From positions 1 to 28,687 of the forward strand of contig CAKQIY010000026.1 in assembly GCA_934247115.1 (NCBI GenBank): 28,687 nt of DNA, given 5' to 3'. The stretch is from an uncultured Coprococcus sp. (GTDB lineage Bacteria > Bacillota > Clostridia > Lachnospirales > Lachnospiraceae). The notes below the pieces were generated by a model, which ran no database searches, had not been told where the DNA came from, and worked only from the letters and a program-made list of their open reading frames with translations. Positions within the stretch are counted from its first letter, which is position 1, and the number at the start of each line of letters is the position of its first letter. Made by a program: the position numbers and the translations under genes. This document shows, piece after piece, positions 6,765-13,892 of the stretch.

Positions 6765-7190
6765 TTACTCTTCAACTGTAACGCCCATTGAACGAGCTGT
6801 TCCAGCGATCATGCTCATAGCTGACTCAAGGCTTGCAGCGTTCAGATCCTTCATCTTAAGTTCAGCGATCTCCTGAACCTTAGCCTTAGAAATTGTTGCA
6901 ACCTTTGTCTTCTTTGAGTTTGCAGAACCTGACTTGATGTTACATGCCTTCTTGATAAGAAGTGATGCAGGTGGAGTCTTTGTAATGAAACTGAAGCTCT
7001 TATCCTGGTATACTGTGATAACAACAGGAATGATCATATCACCTTCATTAGCTGTTCTTGCATTGAATTCCTTTGTGAAAGCAACGATATTAACACCGTG
7101 CTGACCAAGAGCTGGTCCAACAGGTGGTGCAGGAGTTGCCTTTCCTGCAGGTATCTGTAATTTGATGTATCCTTCTACTTTCTTTGCCAT
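6765..7190 (-). CDS. rplK: Ribosomal protein L11
   Basis: The 141 residues are the normal L11 length. 'KLQIPAGKATPAPPVGPALGQHGVNIVAFTKEFN' is the N-terminal thiostrepton-region domain with its Pro-rich hinge, and 'KTPPASLLIKKACNIKSGSANSKKTKVATISKAKVQEIAELKMKDLNA' is the rRNA-binding C-terminal domain. L11 forms the GTPase-associated centre of the 50S subunit. The ATG is preceded by GGAGG. It lies 57 bases after nusG, and the gap holds an L1-binding-like hairpin, in keeping with L1 control of rplKA. Confidence 0.98.
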   Translation of the reverse strand: MAKKVEGYIKLQIPAGKATPAPPVGPALGQHGVNIVAFTKEFNARTANEGDMIIPVVITVYQDKSFSFITKTPPASLLIKKACNIKSGSANSKKTKVATISKAKVQEIAELKMKDLNAASLESAMSMIAGTARSMGVTVEE

Positions 7191-7211
7191 TTTAGCATTC
7201 CTCCAAAATAC

Positions 7212-7241
7212 TGTGGTGATAACGGGCTACGCCCTTCCACT
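7212..7241 (-). promoter_or_regulatory. L1-binding-like RNA hairpin before rplK
   Basis: Minus-strand RNA reads AGTGGAAGGGCGTAGCCC followed by GTTATCACCACA. GTGG pairs with CCAC and GGGC with GCCC, with the same asymmetric layout and the same final ACCACA as the hairpin before rplA. It sits between the nusG stop and the rplK ribosome binding site. Confidence 0.7.
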
Positions 7242-7247
7242 TGATAA

Positions 7248-7781
7248 TTACAACTTCTTGATATCAGCAAACGCGATCTCAACAGTACTTACTCGACCAA
7301 ATATATCTACTTCGATGGCTACGGTCTGTTTCATAGTGTTAATTGCCTTAATTGTCGCTATAGTGCCTTCCCAGGCGCCTGAAGTAACCGTGATAGAATC
7401 ACCAACCTCAGCGTCAAGCTCAACCACTCCGTTCTCTGATGTCTGATACAGATTGCTCAGTTCTTCATCAGTGAGAGGTACAGGCTTTCTTGGATCTGAT
7501 CCTACGAATCCTGTAACTCCTCTGGTGTTACGTACAACATACCATGTAACATCGTTCATGACCATGTTGATCAGTACATATCCAGGGAGTATCTTTCTCT
7601 CTATGGACTTTGGTTTGCCATTCTTCATCTCTGTGGCATCCTCTACCGGAACGACTACCTCTAAAATCTGATCTTGTAAATTTCTGTTTTCTTTTGTTTT
7701 CTCAATATCAGCCTTTACTTTGTTTTCATATCCTGAGTAGGTATGAACAACATACCATCTTGCATTCTCTGCTTCTGACAT
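7248..7781 (-). CDS. nusG: Transcription termination/antitermination factor NusG
   Basis: A 177-residue protein with the NGN domain ('ARWYVVHTYSGYENKV', 'ILPGYVLINM', 'TRGVTGFVG', 'PVPLTDEE') and the KOW domain ('VGDSITVTSGAWEGTIATIKAINTMKQTVAIEVDIFGR'). NusG binds RNA polymerase and couples it to Rho or the ribosome. I prefer ATG 7781, giving M-S-E-A-E-N-A-R-W-Y, with GGTGGAG just upstream; ATG 7793 is in frame but has AAAGG with no spacing. It starts 15 bases after secE ends, in the classic secE-nusG-rplK order. Confidence 0.97.
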   Translation of the reverse strand: MSEAENARWYVVHTYSGYENKVKADIEKTKENRNLQDQILEVVVPVEDATEMKNGKPKSIERKILPGYVLINMVMNDVTWYVVRNTRGVTGFVGSDPRKPVPLTDEELSNLYQTSENGVVELDAEVGDSITVTSGAWEGTIATIKAINTMKQTVAIEVDIFGRVSTVEIAFADIKKL

Positions 7782-7796
7782 ATTCTCCACCATCCT

Positions 7797-8009
7797 TTAC
7801 CCAACTATGAAATTCAAACCAATCTGGATCAACCAATCCACGATAGCTATGATACAGCCAAGTATAACTGATGATACAACTACCGCAAATGACTGTCTTG
7901 CAAGGGATTTCTTATCAAGCCATGTAATCTTCTTGAACTCTCCCTTTAATTCCTGGAACCAGCTTCTCTTGAGAGTATTTGACTTCTCTTCGTTACTAGA
8001 TTTAGACAT
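7797..8009 (-). CDS. secE: Preprotein translocase subunit SecE
   Basis: The 70-residue protein has the single-membrane-pass Gram-positive SecE layout: an amphipathic 'WFQELKGEFKKITWLDKKSL' helix and a C-terminal transmembrane helix (FAVVVSSVILGCIIAIVDWLIQ). SecE clamps SecY in the SecYEG export channel. ATG 8009 has AAGGAGG 9 bases upstream. It lies 27 bases after rpmG and precedes nusG. Confidence 0.96.
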   Translation of the reverse strand: MSKSSNEEKSNTLKRSWFQELKGEFKKITWLDKKSLARQSFAVVVSSVILGCIIAIVDWLIQIGLNFIVG

Positions 8010-8036
8010 AACTCTATTCCTCCTTACTGGTTCAGA

Positions 8037-8186
8037 CTATTTTGTCTCCTTGTGTACTGTATGAGCCTTACAGAATCTACAGTACTTCTTTGTTTCCATT
8101 CTGTCTGGATGCGTTTTCTTATCCTTTGTCATATTGTAATTACGCTGTTTACAATCCTGACATGCCAATGTTATTTTAACGCGCAT
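8037..8186 (-). CDS. rpmG: Ribosomal protein L33
   Basis: The 49-residue product begins MRVKITLACQDCKQRNYNM and ends YCRFCKAHTVHKETK. Two C-x-x-C pairs (CQDC and CRFC) make it the zinc-binding form of L33, a 50S protein near the E site. ATG 8186 is preceded by GGAGG at a suitable distance. It is the first gene of the secE-nusG-rplKA unit. No tRNA-Trp lies between rpmG and secE. Confidence 0.95.
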   Translation of the reverse strand: MRVKITLACQDCKQRNYNMTKDKKTHPDRMETKKYCRFCKAHTVHKETK

Positions 8187-8218
8187 TTCCACTTACCTCC
8201 ATTGTTATTTTAAGGCAC

Positions 8219-8248
8219 AAAAAAAAGACCTCTTTCATCGCAAAGTCT
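8219..8248 (-). terminator. Short hairpin with eight T just before rpmG
   Basis: On the minus strand AGACTTT and AGAGGTCT (8226-8248) form a short stem followed by eight T (8219-8226). The predicted rpmG promoter starts transcription at about 8242, inside the 5' arm, so only upstream transcripts would form the full hairpin. It probably terminates the gene ending at 8321 while letting rpmG initiate. The stem is weak, with G-U pairs. Confidence 0.5.
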
Positions 8249-8278
8249 ACAATAACACAATCGACCTATGCAAGTCAA
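8249..8278 (-). promoter_or_regulatory. Promoter TTGACT-18-TATTGT of the rpmG-rplA operon
   Basis: TTGACT (8273-8278) and TATTGT (8249-8254) lie 18 bases apart on the minus strand. The expected start is near 8242, about 55 bases before ATG 8186. Confidence 0.5.
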
Positions 8279-8320
8279 GAAGTCTTTTATATAATTTCCG
8301 GTATAATTAATACTGTTAAT

Positions 8321-8563
8321 CTATCTTCCGCCTGTACTCATATCCTTTATGACATCTATGAGATCCATGTCGGATTCTGTGAGCTTCACGTTGGTACATA
8401 TGGTCTTACCCTCTGTATCAGTGATCTTCACTTCTATTATATAACCTTCCTTTATCCCTGTGGCTGCTGCCGCTCTGAGGAACAACGGAAACTTTGGGTG
8501 GTTCTGTACGAATCTGTCCCAGGCACCTTTCACCTTAAACATCATTCCCGGATTAAATGCCAT
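8321..8563 (-). CDS. Small conserved protein of unknown function
   Basis: An 80-residue protein beginning MAFNPGMMFKVKGAWDRF, then QNHPKFPLFLRAA, and a beta-rich second half (GYIIEVKITDTEGKTICTNVKLTESDMDLIDVIK). Small proteins with an F-N-P-x-M-M-F-K start and a N-H-P-K-F-P motif are common in Clostridia, but I know no function. I chose ATG 8563 because GAGAGG lies 9 bases upstream; ATG 8569 and TTG 8572 in the same frame are alternatives. It lies 27 bases from the small multidrug export gene and may be cotranscribed with it. Confidence 0.7.
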   Translation of the reverse strand: MAFNPGMMFKVKGAWDRFVQNHPKFPLFLRAAAATGIKEGYIIEVKITDTEGKTICTNVKLTESDMDLIDVIKDMSTGGR

Positions 8564-8590
8564 ATTCATCAACCTCTCTGTATAATCATA

Positions 8591-9067
8591 TTACTTTAAA
8601 AGACCTATAGCTCCGAACAGCCCCAGGCTTCCAAGATACATGATCACACCTGCCATGACGACACCGAGCATGACCATGATAACACTCTTCTTCCAGTCCA
8701 GTTCCAGAAAGCTTGCAGCCAGTGTTCCTGTCCATGCACCGGTTCCAGGAAGTGGTATGCCCACGAACAGCAGAAGTGCTATGTACACTCCCATTCCTGA
8801 CTTTGCCATAAGCTTCTGACCTCCACGCTCTCCCTTGACGAGACACCATGTGAAGAACTTTCCAATAAACTTCTTATCCTTGCCCCACTCCAGCACCTTG
8901 CGTGCGAACCAGTATATGAACGGCACAGGTATCATGTTACCTATGACACACACTATGAATGACGGAAGGCTCGGAAGTCCATATGCCACCGAATACGGTA
9001 TCGCTCCACGAAGCTCCAGTATCGGCACCATGGATATAAGAAATATCGTGATATATTTTTTCAGCAT
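8591..9067 (-). CDS. Small multidrug export family membrane protein (COG2426 type)
   Basis: The 158-residue integral membrane protein has the family landmarks ELRGAIP (residues 18-24) after the first helix and PLPGTGAWTG (105-114) before the last two helices. Hydrophobic segments at about 5-25, 34-54, 93-108 and 130-155 predict four passes. The family was named after a putative small multidrug exporter, but transport has not been shown convincingly and the two conserved Gly/Pro loops suggest re-entrant elements. ATG 9067 has GAGAGG upstream. Neighbours in the same direction (SseB-like and zinc-ribbon genes) give no functional hint. Confidence 0.85.
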   Translation of the reverse strand: MLKKYITIFLISMVPILELRGAIPYSVAYGLPSLPSFIVCVIGNMIPVPFIYWFARKVLEWGKDKKFIGKFFTWCLVKGERGGQKLMAKSGMGVYIALLLFVGIPLPGTGAWTGTLAASFLELDWKKSVIMVMLGVVMAGVIMYLGSLGLFGAIGLLK

Positions 9068-9087
9068 AATATAATCTTACCTCTCGT

Positions 9088-9891
9088 CTAATCTTCTAGG
9101 CCTTCTTTGGTAAAGAATGGTTTTGTCATATGTGCTGCCTGACCTCCAAGCGCGCTGTCAGTTCTGATAAATGCTATGTTGATTCCGAATGAATGCGGCT
9201 TGAGCAGTGGTATAAGCTTTGCAAATACAGGCTTCTCATCTGCGCCTTCCTGCATCTCAACTGATATAAGATACTTATCCTCGCTGCCCTGCTCCTCCAT
9301 CATCTGGATGTATGCTCTGTTGACTGTTCCGTCCTCAGCAAGGAACCTGGATGCCTCCTCAAGCATATTGACCGGCTGATACTTCGGAGTTCTCAGCTTC
9401 ACCTTGGTGCCCGGCTTGATCCTGTTCTGTACAAGACCTGTCTCCTGACTCTCCTTGTACTGTCTGATGAACTCACCTGACACGAAGCAATTCTCTGTAA
9501 ATGGGTTCATGGCTATTCCGCCTATGTTGCCATTGGAGTTGGACACAAGATCCTCAACCTGCTTGTATGCGAATATTATCCTCTTAAAGCCGTCTGTACC
9601 AAACTGTGATGCGGCAAATGTCTCTTCATCTGTAAAGCATGGCAGCACCTTGTTGCCATCTGCATTCGTCAGGAGTGCAAAATTGATCTTTACTCCCTGC
9701 TCGAAGGTTGCTTTGCCATCCTCTGTCTTTACAGGGTCTGTCTCAAACTGTGCCGGTAATATAAATACTGAATGTACTACTGCGCCGAAAAAGGCTCTGA
9801 GTGTATCGCTGTTCTCGTTCTCCCTGAGTCTCTTCATCGCCTCGATCAATACCGGGTTCTCTACTTTCTTTCCAATATCTTTTGCGTCCAT
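9088..9891 (-). CDS. SseB-family protein (enhanced serine sensitivity)
   Basis: The 267-residue soluble protein shows an SseB N-terminal domain: 'NPVLIEAMKRL' opening helix, 'VFILPAQFE', 'KINFALLTNADGNKVLPCFTDEETF' and 'IGGIAMNPFTENCFVSGEFI'. The C-terminal part (about 170-267) matches the SseB C-terminal type, with 'VNRAYIQMMEEQGSEDKYLISVEMQ' and 'HSFGINIAFIRTDSALG'. SseB proteins were linked to serine sensitivity in E. coli and related domains occur near secretion systems, but their activity is unknown. ATG 9891 has AAAGGG upstream. The gene is followed 20 bases later by the small multidrug export gene. Confidence 0.75.
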   Translation of the reverse strand: MDAKDIGKKVENPVLIEAMKRLRENENSDTLRAFFGAVVHSVFILPAQFETDPVKTEDGKATFEQGVKINFALLTNADGNKVLPCFTDEETFAASQFGTDGFKRIIFAYKQVEDLVSNSNGNIGGIAMNPFTENCFVSGEFIRQYKESQETGLVQNRIKPGTKVKLRTPKYQPVNMLEEASRFLAEDGTVNRAYIQMMEEQGSEDKYLISVEMQEGADEKPVFAKLIPLLKPHSFGINIAFIRTDSALGGQAAHMTKPFFTKEGLED

Positions 9892-9944
9892 GTGTTTTCC
9901 CTTTCATTATTAATACTCTGATCATGACAGGTCTTATCCGTCAT

Positions 9945-10772
9945 CTATTTCTTCTCTCCATAGTGCTCATTGTAGAGCCTGACCGCCTCTTCGTATCTTT
10001 CTTCATCGGCCTTTGCCTGCTCTGATCTCTTTGACAGGACCAGATCCGGTCTGACATCCGGCATACTCTGGCCAATCCTTGAAGTGAACTCTATGAAGAA
10101 TTCCTGACCGCCCGCATAGGATGCCATAGGTATCGCCACCAGCCCCCTGGAGGTTGCAAATATATAGCCTCTGTTCACGTGGTAGAATGGTTTTACCAGG
10201 CTCTCATTCTCTACTATATCATCTATCTCGTATTTTCTCCACTTAAATGGCACTTTGCTGTAATATATCGCCTTGTCATCAAGCTTTGCCGCCGACGATA
10301 CCGCTATCCTGCAGAATATTGCAAGAACCACACTGACTATAACTGCCAGAATAACCGCAATACGTCCCATACCCTTGTTCAGGCTGTCTACACCGAACAC
10401 GGCAATCACTATAAGCAGAAGTATGAACACGCTCACTATAAGTACCATCGGTCCGATGGTTGAGTACGCTCTCAATGTGCCATTCTTGTTCCTGCGGCAT
10501 CTGCCATAATAGCTGATCCTGGATGGCCTCATGCCAAGATCCTCTCCGCACAATGGGCAATACTTCTGATTCACTGTACTGTTGGCCGGTATGGCCTTGC
10601 CACAGTGGGGGCATCTGAAGAATATCGTGTTGATCAATCCTGACACCAATGCCAGCACCACGAAGAGCACCCATCCCATGGCTATATTGCCCGCAAATGC
10701 AAAGCCAAATATACACAGCACTCCTATCACCGGCAGTATCGTAGATAATAACTTTGATATATAAAGCTTCAT
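9945..10772 (-). CDS. Zinc-ribbon membrane protein of unknown function
   Basis: A 275-residue protein with two N-terminal hydrophobic segments (residues 8-29 and 31-50) and a zinc ribbon C54-P-H-C57...C72-P-L-C75. A second membrane pair (about 104-127 and 135-158) follows, then a cytosolic C-terminal domain with alternating hydrophobic strands that recalls a PH-like or bPH fold ('ATSRGLVAIPMASYAGGQEFFIEFTSRIG'), ending in a charged helix. I recognise no named family. ATG 10772 has GGAGGAG upstream and its own candidate promoter at 10830-10857. Confidence 0.65.
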   Translation of the reverse strand: MKLYISKLLSTILPVIGVLCIFGFAFAGNIAMGWVLFVVLALVSGLINTIFFRCPHCGKAIPANSTVNQKYCPLCGEDLGMRPSRISYYGRCRRNKNGTLRAYSTIGPMVLIVSVFILLLIVIAVFGVDSLNKGMGRIAVILAVIVSVVLAIFCRIAVSSAAKLDDKAIYYSKVPFKWRKYEIDDIVENESLVKPFYHVNRGYIFATSRGLVAIPMASYAGGQEFFIEFTSRIGQSMPDVRPDLVLSKRSEQAKADEERYEEAVRLYNEHYGEKK

Positions 10773-10829
10773 CTTTCTCCTCCATATCTGACAGTGCGCT
10801 CGTATACCCTCACTGTCTCTGACCTGTTT

Positions 10830-10857
10830 AGTATAACATAATTAATCTTTTTTTCAA
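10830..10857 (-). promoter_or_regulatory. Promoter TTGAAA-16-TATACT for the zinc-ribbon gene
   Basis: TTGAAA (10852-10857) and TATACT (10830-10835) are 16 bases apart on the minus strand, overlapping the stop codon of the HD-domain gene. A GACAGTG/CACTGTC hairpin (10790-10817) lies in the leader without a T run. Confidence 0.45.
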
Positions 10858-11357
10858 CATTCCAGCGAAAAGAGATGTCTGCACAGACGTTTTCCTGTCT
10901 CTGTGGCAAATATATTGTCATACGCCTTCCTTATAGTATCCGCATCCGCTTTATCCTCATACATGTTGACAAGGAAGTCTGCCTCTACCAGTATCTGATA
11001 ATCCAGACCGTCTATATTCCTGTATGTATGGTGATGTGCCACCAAATAACAGGCTCTCTCAACCGAAGCTTCTCCTGCACCGGCTTCCCTGAGCAGTCTC
11101 CGTGCTTCCGGTGGTCCCTCCTGCTCCTGAAGACGTCCGTTGTTATATCCATATTTCAATTCTGCATTCTTTATTCCTATATCATGCGTGAGTGCCGCTA
11201 TCTCCAGAACCTCCAGCTCGTCCGGCTGCATATTCTCCAGCTCCGCGATCAGTTTTGCAAATGAGTGCACCTTGAGGAAATGATGTACCCGTCTTGAGTC
11301 TCCGGCATAATATTCGATCATCTTATCTTTTACTATAGCTACCAGATTCTGTTCCAT
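10854..11357 (-). CDS. HD-domain metal-dependent phosphohydrolase family protein
   Basis: The 167-residue protein carries the HD signature: 'RRVHHFLKVHSFAKLIAELE' (first His), 'EIAALTHDIGIKNAE' (the His-Asp pair), 'ACYLVAHHHTYRNIDGLDYQILVEADFLVNM' (distal His and Asp). Such small stand-alone HD proteins are hydrolases of nucleotides or other phosphate esters; the substrate is not predictable. ATG 11357 has AAAGGCGG upstream. It diverges from murI and lies upstream of the zinc-ribbon gene on the same strand. Confidence 0.8.
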   Translation of the reverse strand: MEQNLVAIVKDKMIEYYAGDSRRVHHFLKVHSFAKLIAELENMQPDELEVLEIAALTHDIGIKNAELKYGYNNGRLQEQEGPPEARRLLREAGAGEASVERACYLVAHHHTYRNIDGLDYQILVEADFLVNMYEDKADADTIRKAYDNIFATETGKRLCRHLFSLEC

Positions 11358-11501
11358 ATCATCATCCGCCTTTCTTTATAACCCGTATCATTCTAACACT
11401 ACTATTTGTAAATAGTCTACACAGTTTATAAACATTTAATGATATATCAGCATTCAGCCATGACTTATCCGTCCAATAACAATCTTATATACTCCTGTAA
11501 G

Positions 11502-11530
11502 TTGTTTTTTGTAAACTATGATAGTATAAT
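11502..11530 (+). promoter_or_regulatory. murI promoter TTGTTT-17-TATAAT
   Basis: TTGTTT (11502-11507) and a perfect TATAAT (11525-11530) are 17 bases apart, with an expected start near 11537. The leader contains the perfect palindrome AGATAATTATCT (11566-11577) overlapping an AGGAGA ribosome binding site. Confidence 0.65.
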
Positions 11531-11621
11531 TTGTTGTTGAAGATAATTTATTTTTTTCTACAGGAGATAATTATCTTTGTCAATAGAGATAATGACTACA
11601 AGAGATATTGGAGATTTGATC

Positions 11622-12389
11622 ATGGACACACGTTCAATTGGAGTATTCGACTCAGGGCTCGGCGGAATAAGCGTTCTACGAGACATCGTGGAACTCATGC
11701 CCTGTGAAAATTATATATATTTTGGTGATTCAGCACACGCACCTTATGGAACAAAGACCAGAGAGGCCATTCTTGAGAGATCGGAGCAGTGTACCAATTT
11801 TCTTCTCGCAAAGAATGTGAAGGCTATCGTAATCGCATGCAACACCGCCACGAGTGTTGCAGCATCCACGCTGAGACAGCAGTATCCCTCAATTCCTATC
11901 ATAGGCATTGAGCCGGCGCTGAAGCCTGCGGTTCTGTGGAAGGAGCACGACAAGGTTGCCGTCATGGCCACCCCTGCCACACTGGCTCTACCTAAATTTC
12001 ATGAGCTCATGAAACATTATTCAAAGGAGTCCGATATCTACCCGGTTCCATGTCCGGGTCTTGCAGATTATGTTGAGAGAGGAATATTCGATGGTGAGGA
12101 GATCACGGAATTTCTAAGAACTCTTCTGGCTCCATTCCTTGATAAAAAAATAGACGCCATAGTCCTTGGCTGTACGCATTATCCATTCGTGGAAAAAGTG
12201 ATAAAACGCATAGCCGGACCTGACGTGAAAATCTTCAACGGAGCGCACGGCACCGCCCTGGAGCTTCAGCGGAGACTGCGCATTGCTGAGCTTCTCACAC
12301 CTTCCATAGAAAAGGGCACTGTGGAGTTCTACAGCAGCAGCACAAACCCTGAAACCATTAAACTTTGTCACCAGCTTTTTGAAGCGTGA
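11622..12389 (+). CDS. murI: Glutamate racemase
   Basis: The enzyme interconverts L- and D-glutamate for peptidoglycan. It has the family motifs 'IGVFDSGLGGISVL', 'IYFGDSAHAPYGTK', the first catalytic cysteine in 'IACNTATSVA', and the second in 'VLGCTHYPF'. The length of 255 residues from ATG 11622 is normal for MurI and gives the usual short lead before IGVFDSG, with GGAG 8 bases upstream. An in-frame TTG at 11577 preceded by AGGAGA would add 15 residues and cannot be excluded. The gene is monocistronic on plus, and the long palindromic element after it probably also serves as its transcription end. Confidence 0.95.
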   Translation: MDTRSIGVFDSGLGGISVLRDIVELMPCENYIYFGDSAHAPYGTKTREAILERSEQCTNFLLAKNVKAIVIACNTATSVAASTLRQQYPSIPIIGIEPALKPAVLWKEHDKVAVMATPATLALPKFHELMKHYSKESDIYPVPCPGLADYVERGIFDGEEITEFLRTLLAPFLDKKIDAIVLGCTHYPFVEKVIKRIAGPDVKIFNGAHGTALELQRRLRIAELLTPSIEKGTVEFYSSSTNPETIKLCHQLFEA

Positions 12390-12430
12390 AAAATATATAT
12401 CTATGCCATAATCACACAAAATACATAACA

Positions 12431-12653
12431 GGCTACAGGCATATTTACCTAAAAATATAAGTCCATGTAGGTACATGGGCAATCGGTAGTGAATACATCC
12501 GAGCTTCGACAGTTTCTGTGCTAAGGCGTCGCACGCAAACGCTCTTATCGCGTGCAAAGCCGCATGCATATAGAAACTGTTGAAGTGACAGATGTAGAAC
12601 GTGATTGAACATGTACCTACATGGACTTTATTTGGGTAAATATGACTGTAACC
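12431..12653. repeat. Long nested palindromic element (candidate MITE or structured RNA)
   Basis: The whole gap between the stop codons of murI and the convergent cyclodeaminase gene is one extended palindrome. The 19-base arm AAGTCCATGTAGGTACATG (12459-12477) has a perfect inverted copy at 12610-12628. Outside it CATATTTACC (12440-12449) pairs with GGTAAATATG (12635-12644), and GGCTACAG with CTGTAACC (one mismatch, 12431 and 12653 ends). Inside it CAATC/GATTG, TACATC (12494-12499)/GATGTA (12591-12596), CTTCGACAGTTTCT (12504-12517)/AGAAACTGTTGAAG (12572-12585, one G-U) and GCACGC (12531-12536)/GCGTGC (12550-12555) continue the same hairpin to its tip. It can fold on either strand. Confidence 0.85.
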
Positions 12654-12658
12654 GTCCG

Positions 12659-13861
12659 TCAGAACGCATATGGGCGATCCCAGACTTTCAGCTTGGTTCC
12701 GATGTCGTGGACAAGTGCATAGGTGTAACATTCATATGCCCAGGCGACATCCTCTGTCGGCATGCCCTCTATGGATACGAGGATGATCTCGTCGTCGGAT
12801 TCACGGCCGGGCTTCTTGCCGCGGATTATCTCTCCGAATGTAGTAAGGGAATCCCTCTCTATCAATCCATCCTGCACCATATAGACGAAGTCCTCTCCCA
12901 TGCAGCCTGTGTGGAGTCTGTTGCCCTCCGCATCATATCCAACATTATCTTCCTCTGCATAATTCTCGTACATTCCGTAGTTGTCTATGACCTTTTTCAG
13001 GTCAACGATACTCTTATGCTCCATATTGAAGGTACTTGTGGAGATGACCAGCGCTCCGGGCTTGAGCCACTCTCGCTTGTACTCTGGCCACTCGCCCTCC
13101 TTGCATGAGACTGCCTCGGTTATGATGTCGGCATCCTTAAGCGCCTCCTCCATATCCCTGCACAGAACTATATTCTTTACCTGAGGATAGTTTTCCTCTA
13201 TGTATTCCTTCATCTTGATCGCATTTGCCGATGTCGGTGAGCTGCCCTTTATCTTGATGGTGTCTATGTCAAATCTCTGTGACATGATGGCTCTCAGACT
13301 TGATCTGCATATGACTCCGGGACCGACCAGTGTGAGTACCTTTGAGTCATCCCTTGCAAGCAGCTTTGCCGCAAGTCCGGGCATAGCACCTGTTCTCATA
13401 GAACTAAGAAGATTTCCGGACATATATGCCAGAGGTTTTCCTGTCTCCACATCGTTGAGCATCATCATCAGTATGGAGCGCGGAAGTCCTATCGATCTGT
13501 TGTTGCCATTTGATCCATACCACTTTTCACCTGCCACATGGAATCTTCCGCCCAGGTATGCAGGCATAGCAATGAATCTTCTGTCTCTTGCATTGTTAAC
13601 AGGAAAATTCTCTATAGGTGACTTCTTAGGGAAATACAGCATAAGTCCATGGGCATCATTATATGGTCCTCCCATAAGGAAGTCTCCATCCTCCATGAGC
13701 CCCATTGTCTCTTCCATCACATCAACGCATCTTCCGGGATGAAGCACTCCTGCATCTATCATATCCTCCTCGCTGAGGTAGAGGAAGCTTATATTCTGCT
13801 TGTCTGTTTCTATATTACTCTTTCTTCCTGCCGCTTCTGATTCTACATCTCGGTTCTTCAT
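12659..13861 (-). CDS. Ornithine cyclodeaminase/mu-crystallin family enzyme, copy 1
   Basis: A 400-residue Rossmann enzyme. The family substrate-site pieces 'DRRFIAMPAYLGGRFHVAGEKWYGSN' and 'LLSSMRTGAMPGLAA' (Arg156 aligning with the substrate carboxylate-binding Arg) precede the dinucleotide fold. Family members include ornithine cyclodeaminase (ornithine to proline plus ammonia), alanine dehydrogenase and imine reductases. I recall close homologues being labelled tyramine oxidase subunit B, a name of uncertain basis. The dinucleotide loop reads G180-P-G-V-I-C-R: the third glycine of GxGxxG is Cys, unlike the paralogue at 22751, so cofactor binding may differ. About 50 residues longer than classical enzymes. 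ATG 13861 is preferred; TTG 13873 is possible. It is the last gene of the P-II/pot operon, 31 bases after the MFS gene. Confidence 0.85.
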   Translation of the reverse strand: MKNRDVESEAAGRKSNIETDKQNISFLYLSEEDMIDAGVLHPGRCVDVMEETMGLMEDGDFLMGGPYNDAHGLMLYFPKKSPIENFPVNNARDRRFIAMPAYLGGRFHVAGEKWYGSNGNNRSIGLPRSILMMMLNDVETGKPLAYMSGNLLSSMRTGAMPGLAAKLLARDDSKVLTLVGPGVICRSSLRAIMSQRFDIDTIKIKGSSPTSANAIKMKEYIEENYPQVKNIVLCRDMEEALKDADIITEAVSCKEGEWPEYKREWLKPGALVISTSTFNMEHKSIVDLKKVIDNYGMYENYAEEDNVGYDAEGNRLHTGCMGEDFVYMVQDGLIERDSLTTFGEIIRGKKPGRESDDEIILVSIEGMPTEDVAWAYECYTYALVHDIGTKLKVWDRPYAF

Positions 13862-13892
13862 AATCCTTACCAAACCTTTCTCTCGTCATATA

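Noticed and set aside
8010..8036. tRNA-Trp gene expected between rpmG and secE in many Firmicutes
   Set aside because: The gap is only 27 bases, so no tRNA can fit.
11402..11431. Palindromes CTATTTGTAAATAG and GTTTATAAAC upstream of the HD-domain gene
   Set aside because: They are short and AT-rich, and they are not clearly placed in a recognisable promoter, so chance is likely.
12114..12731. A 205-codon open frame on the minus strand across the palindrome
   Set aside because: It overlaps the end of murI and of the cyclodeaminase gene, has no convincing ribosome binding site, is Cys/His-rich without domain pattern, and its middle is simply the palindromic element translated.
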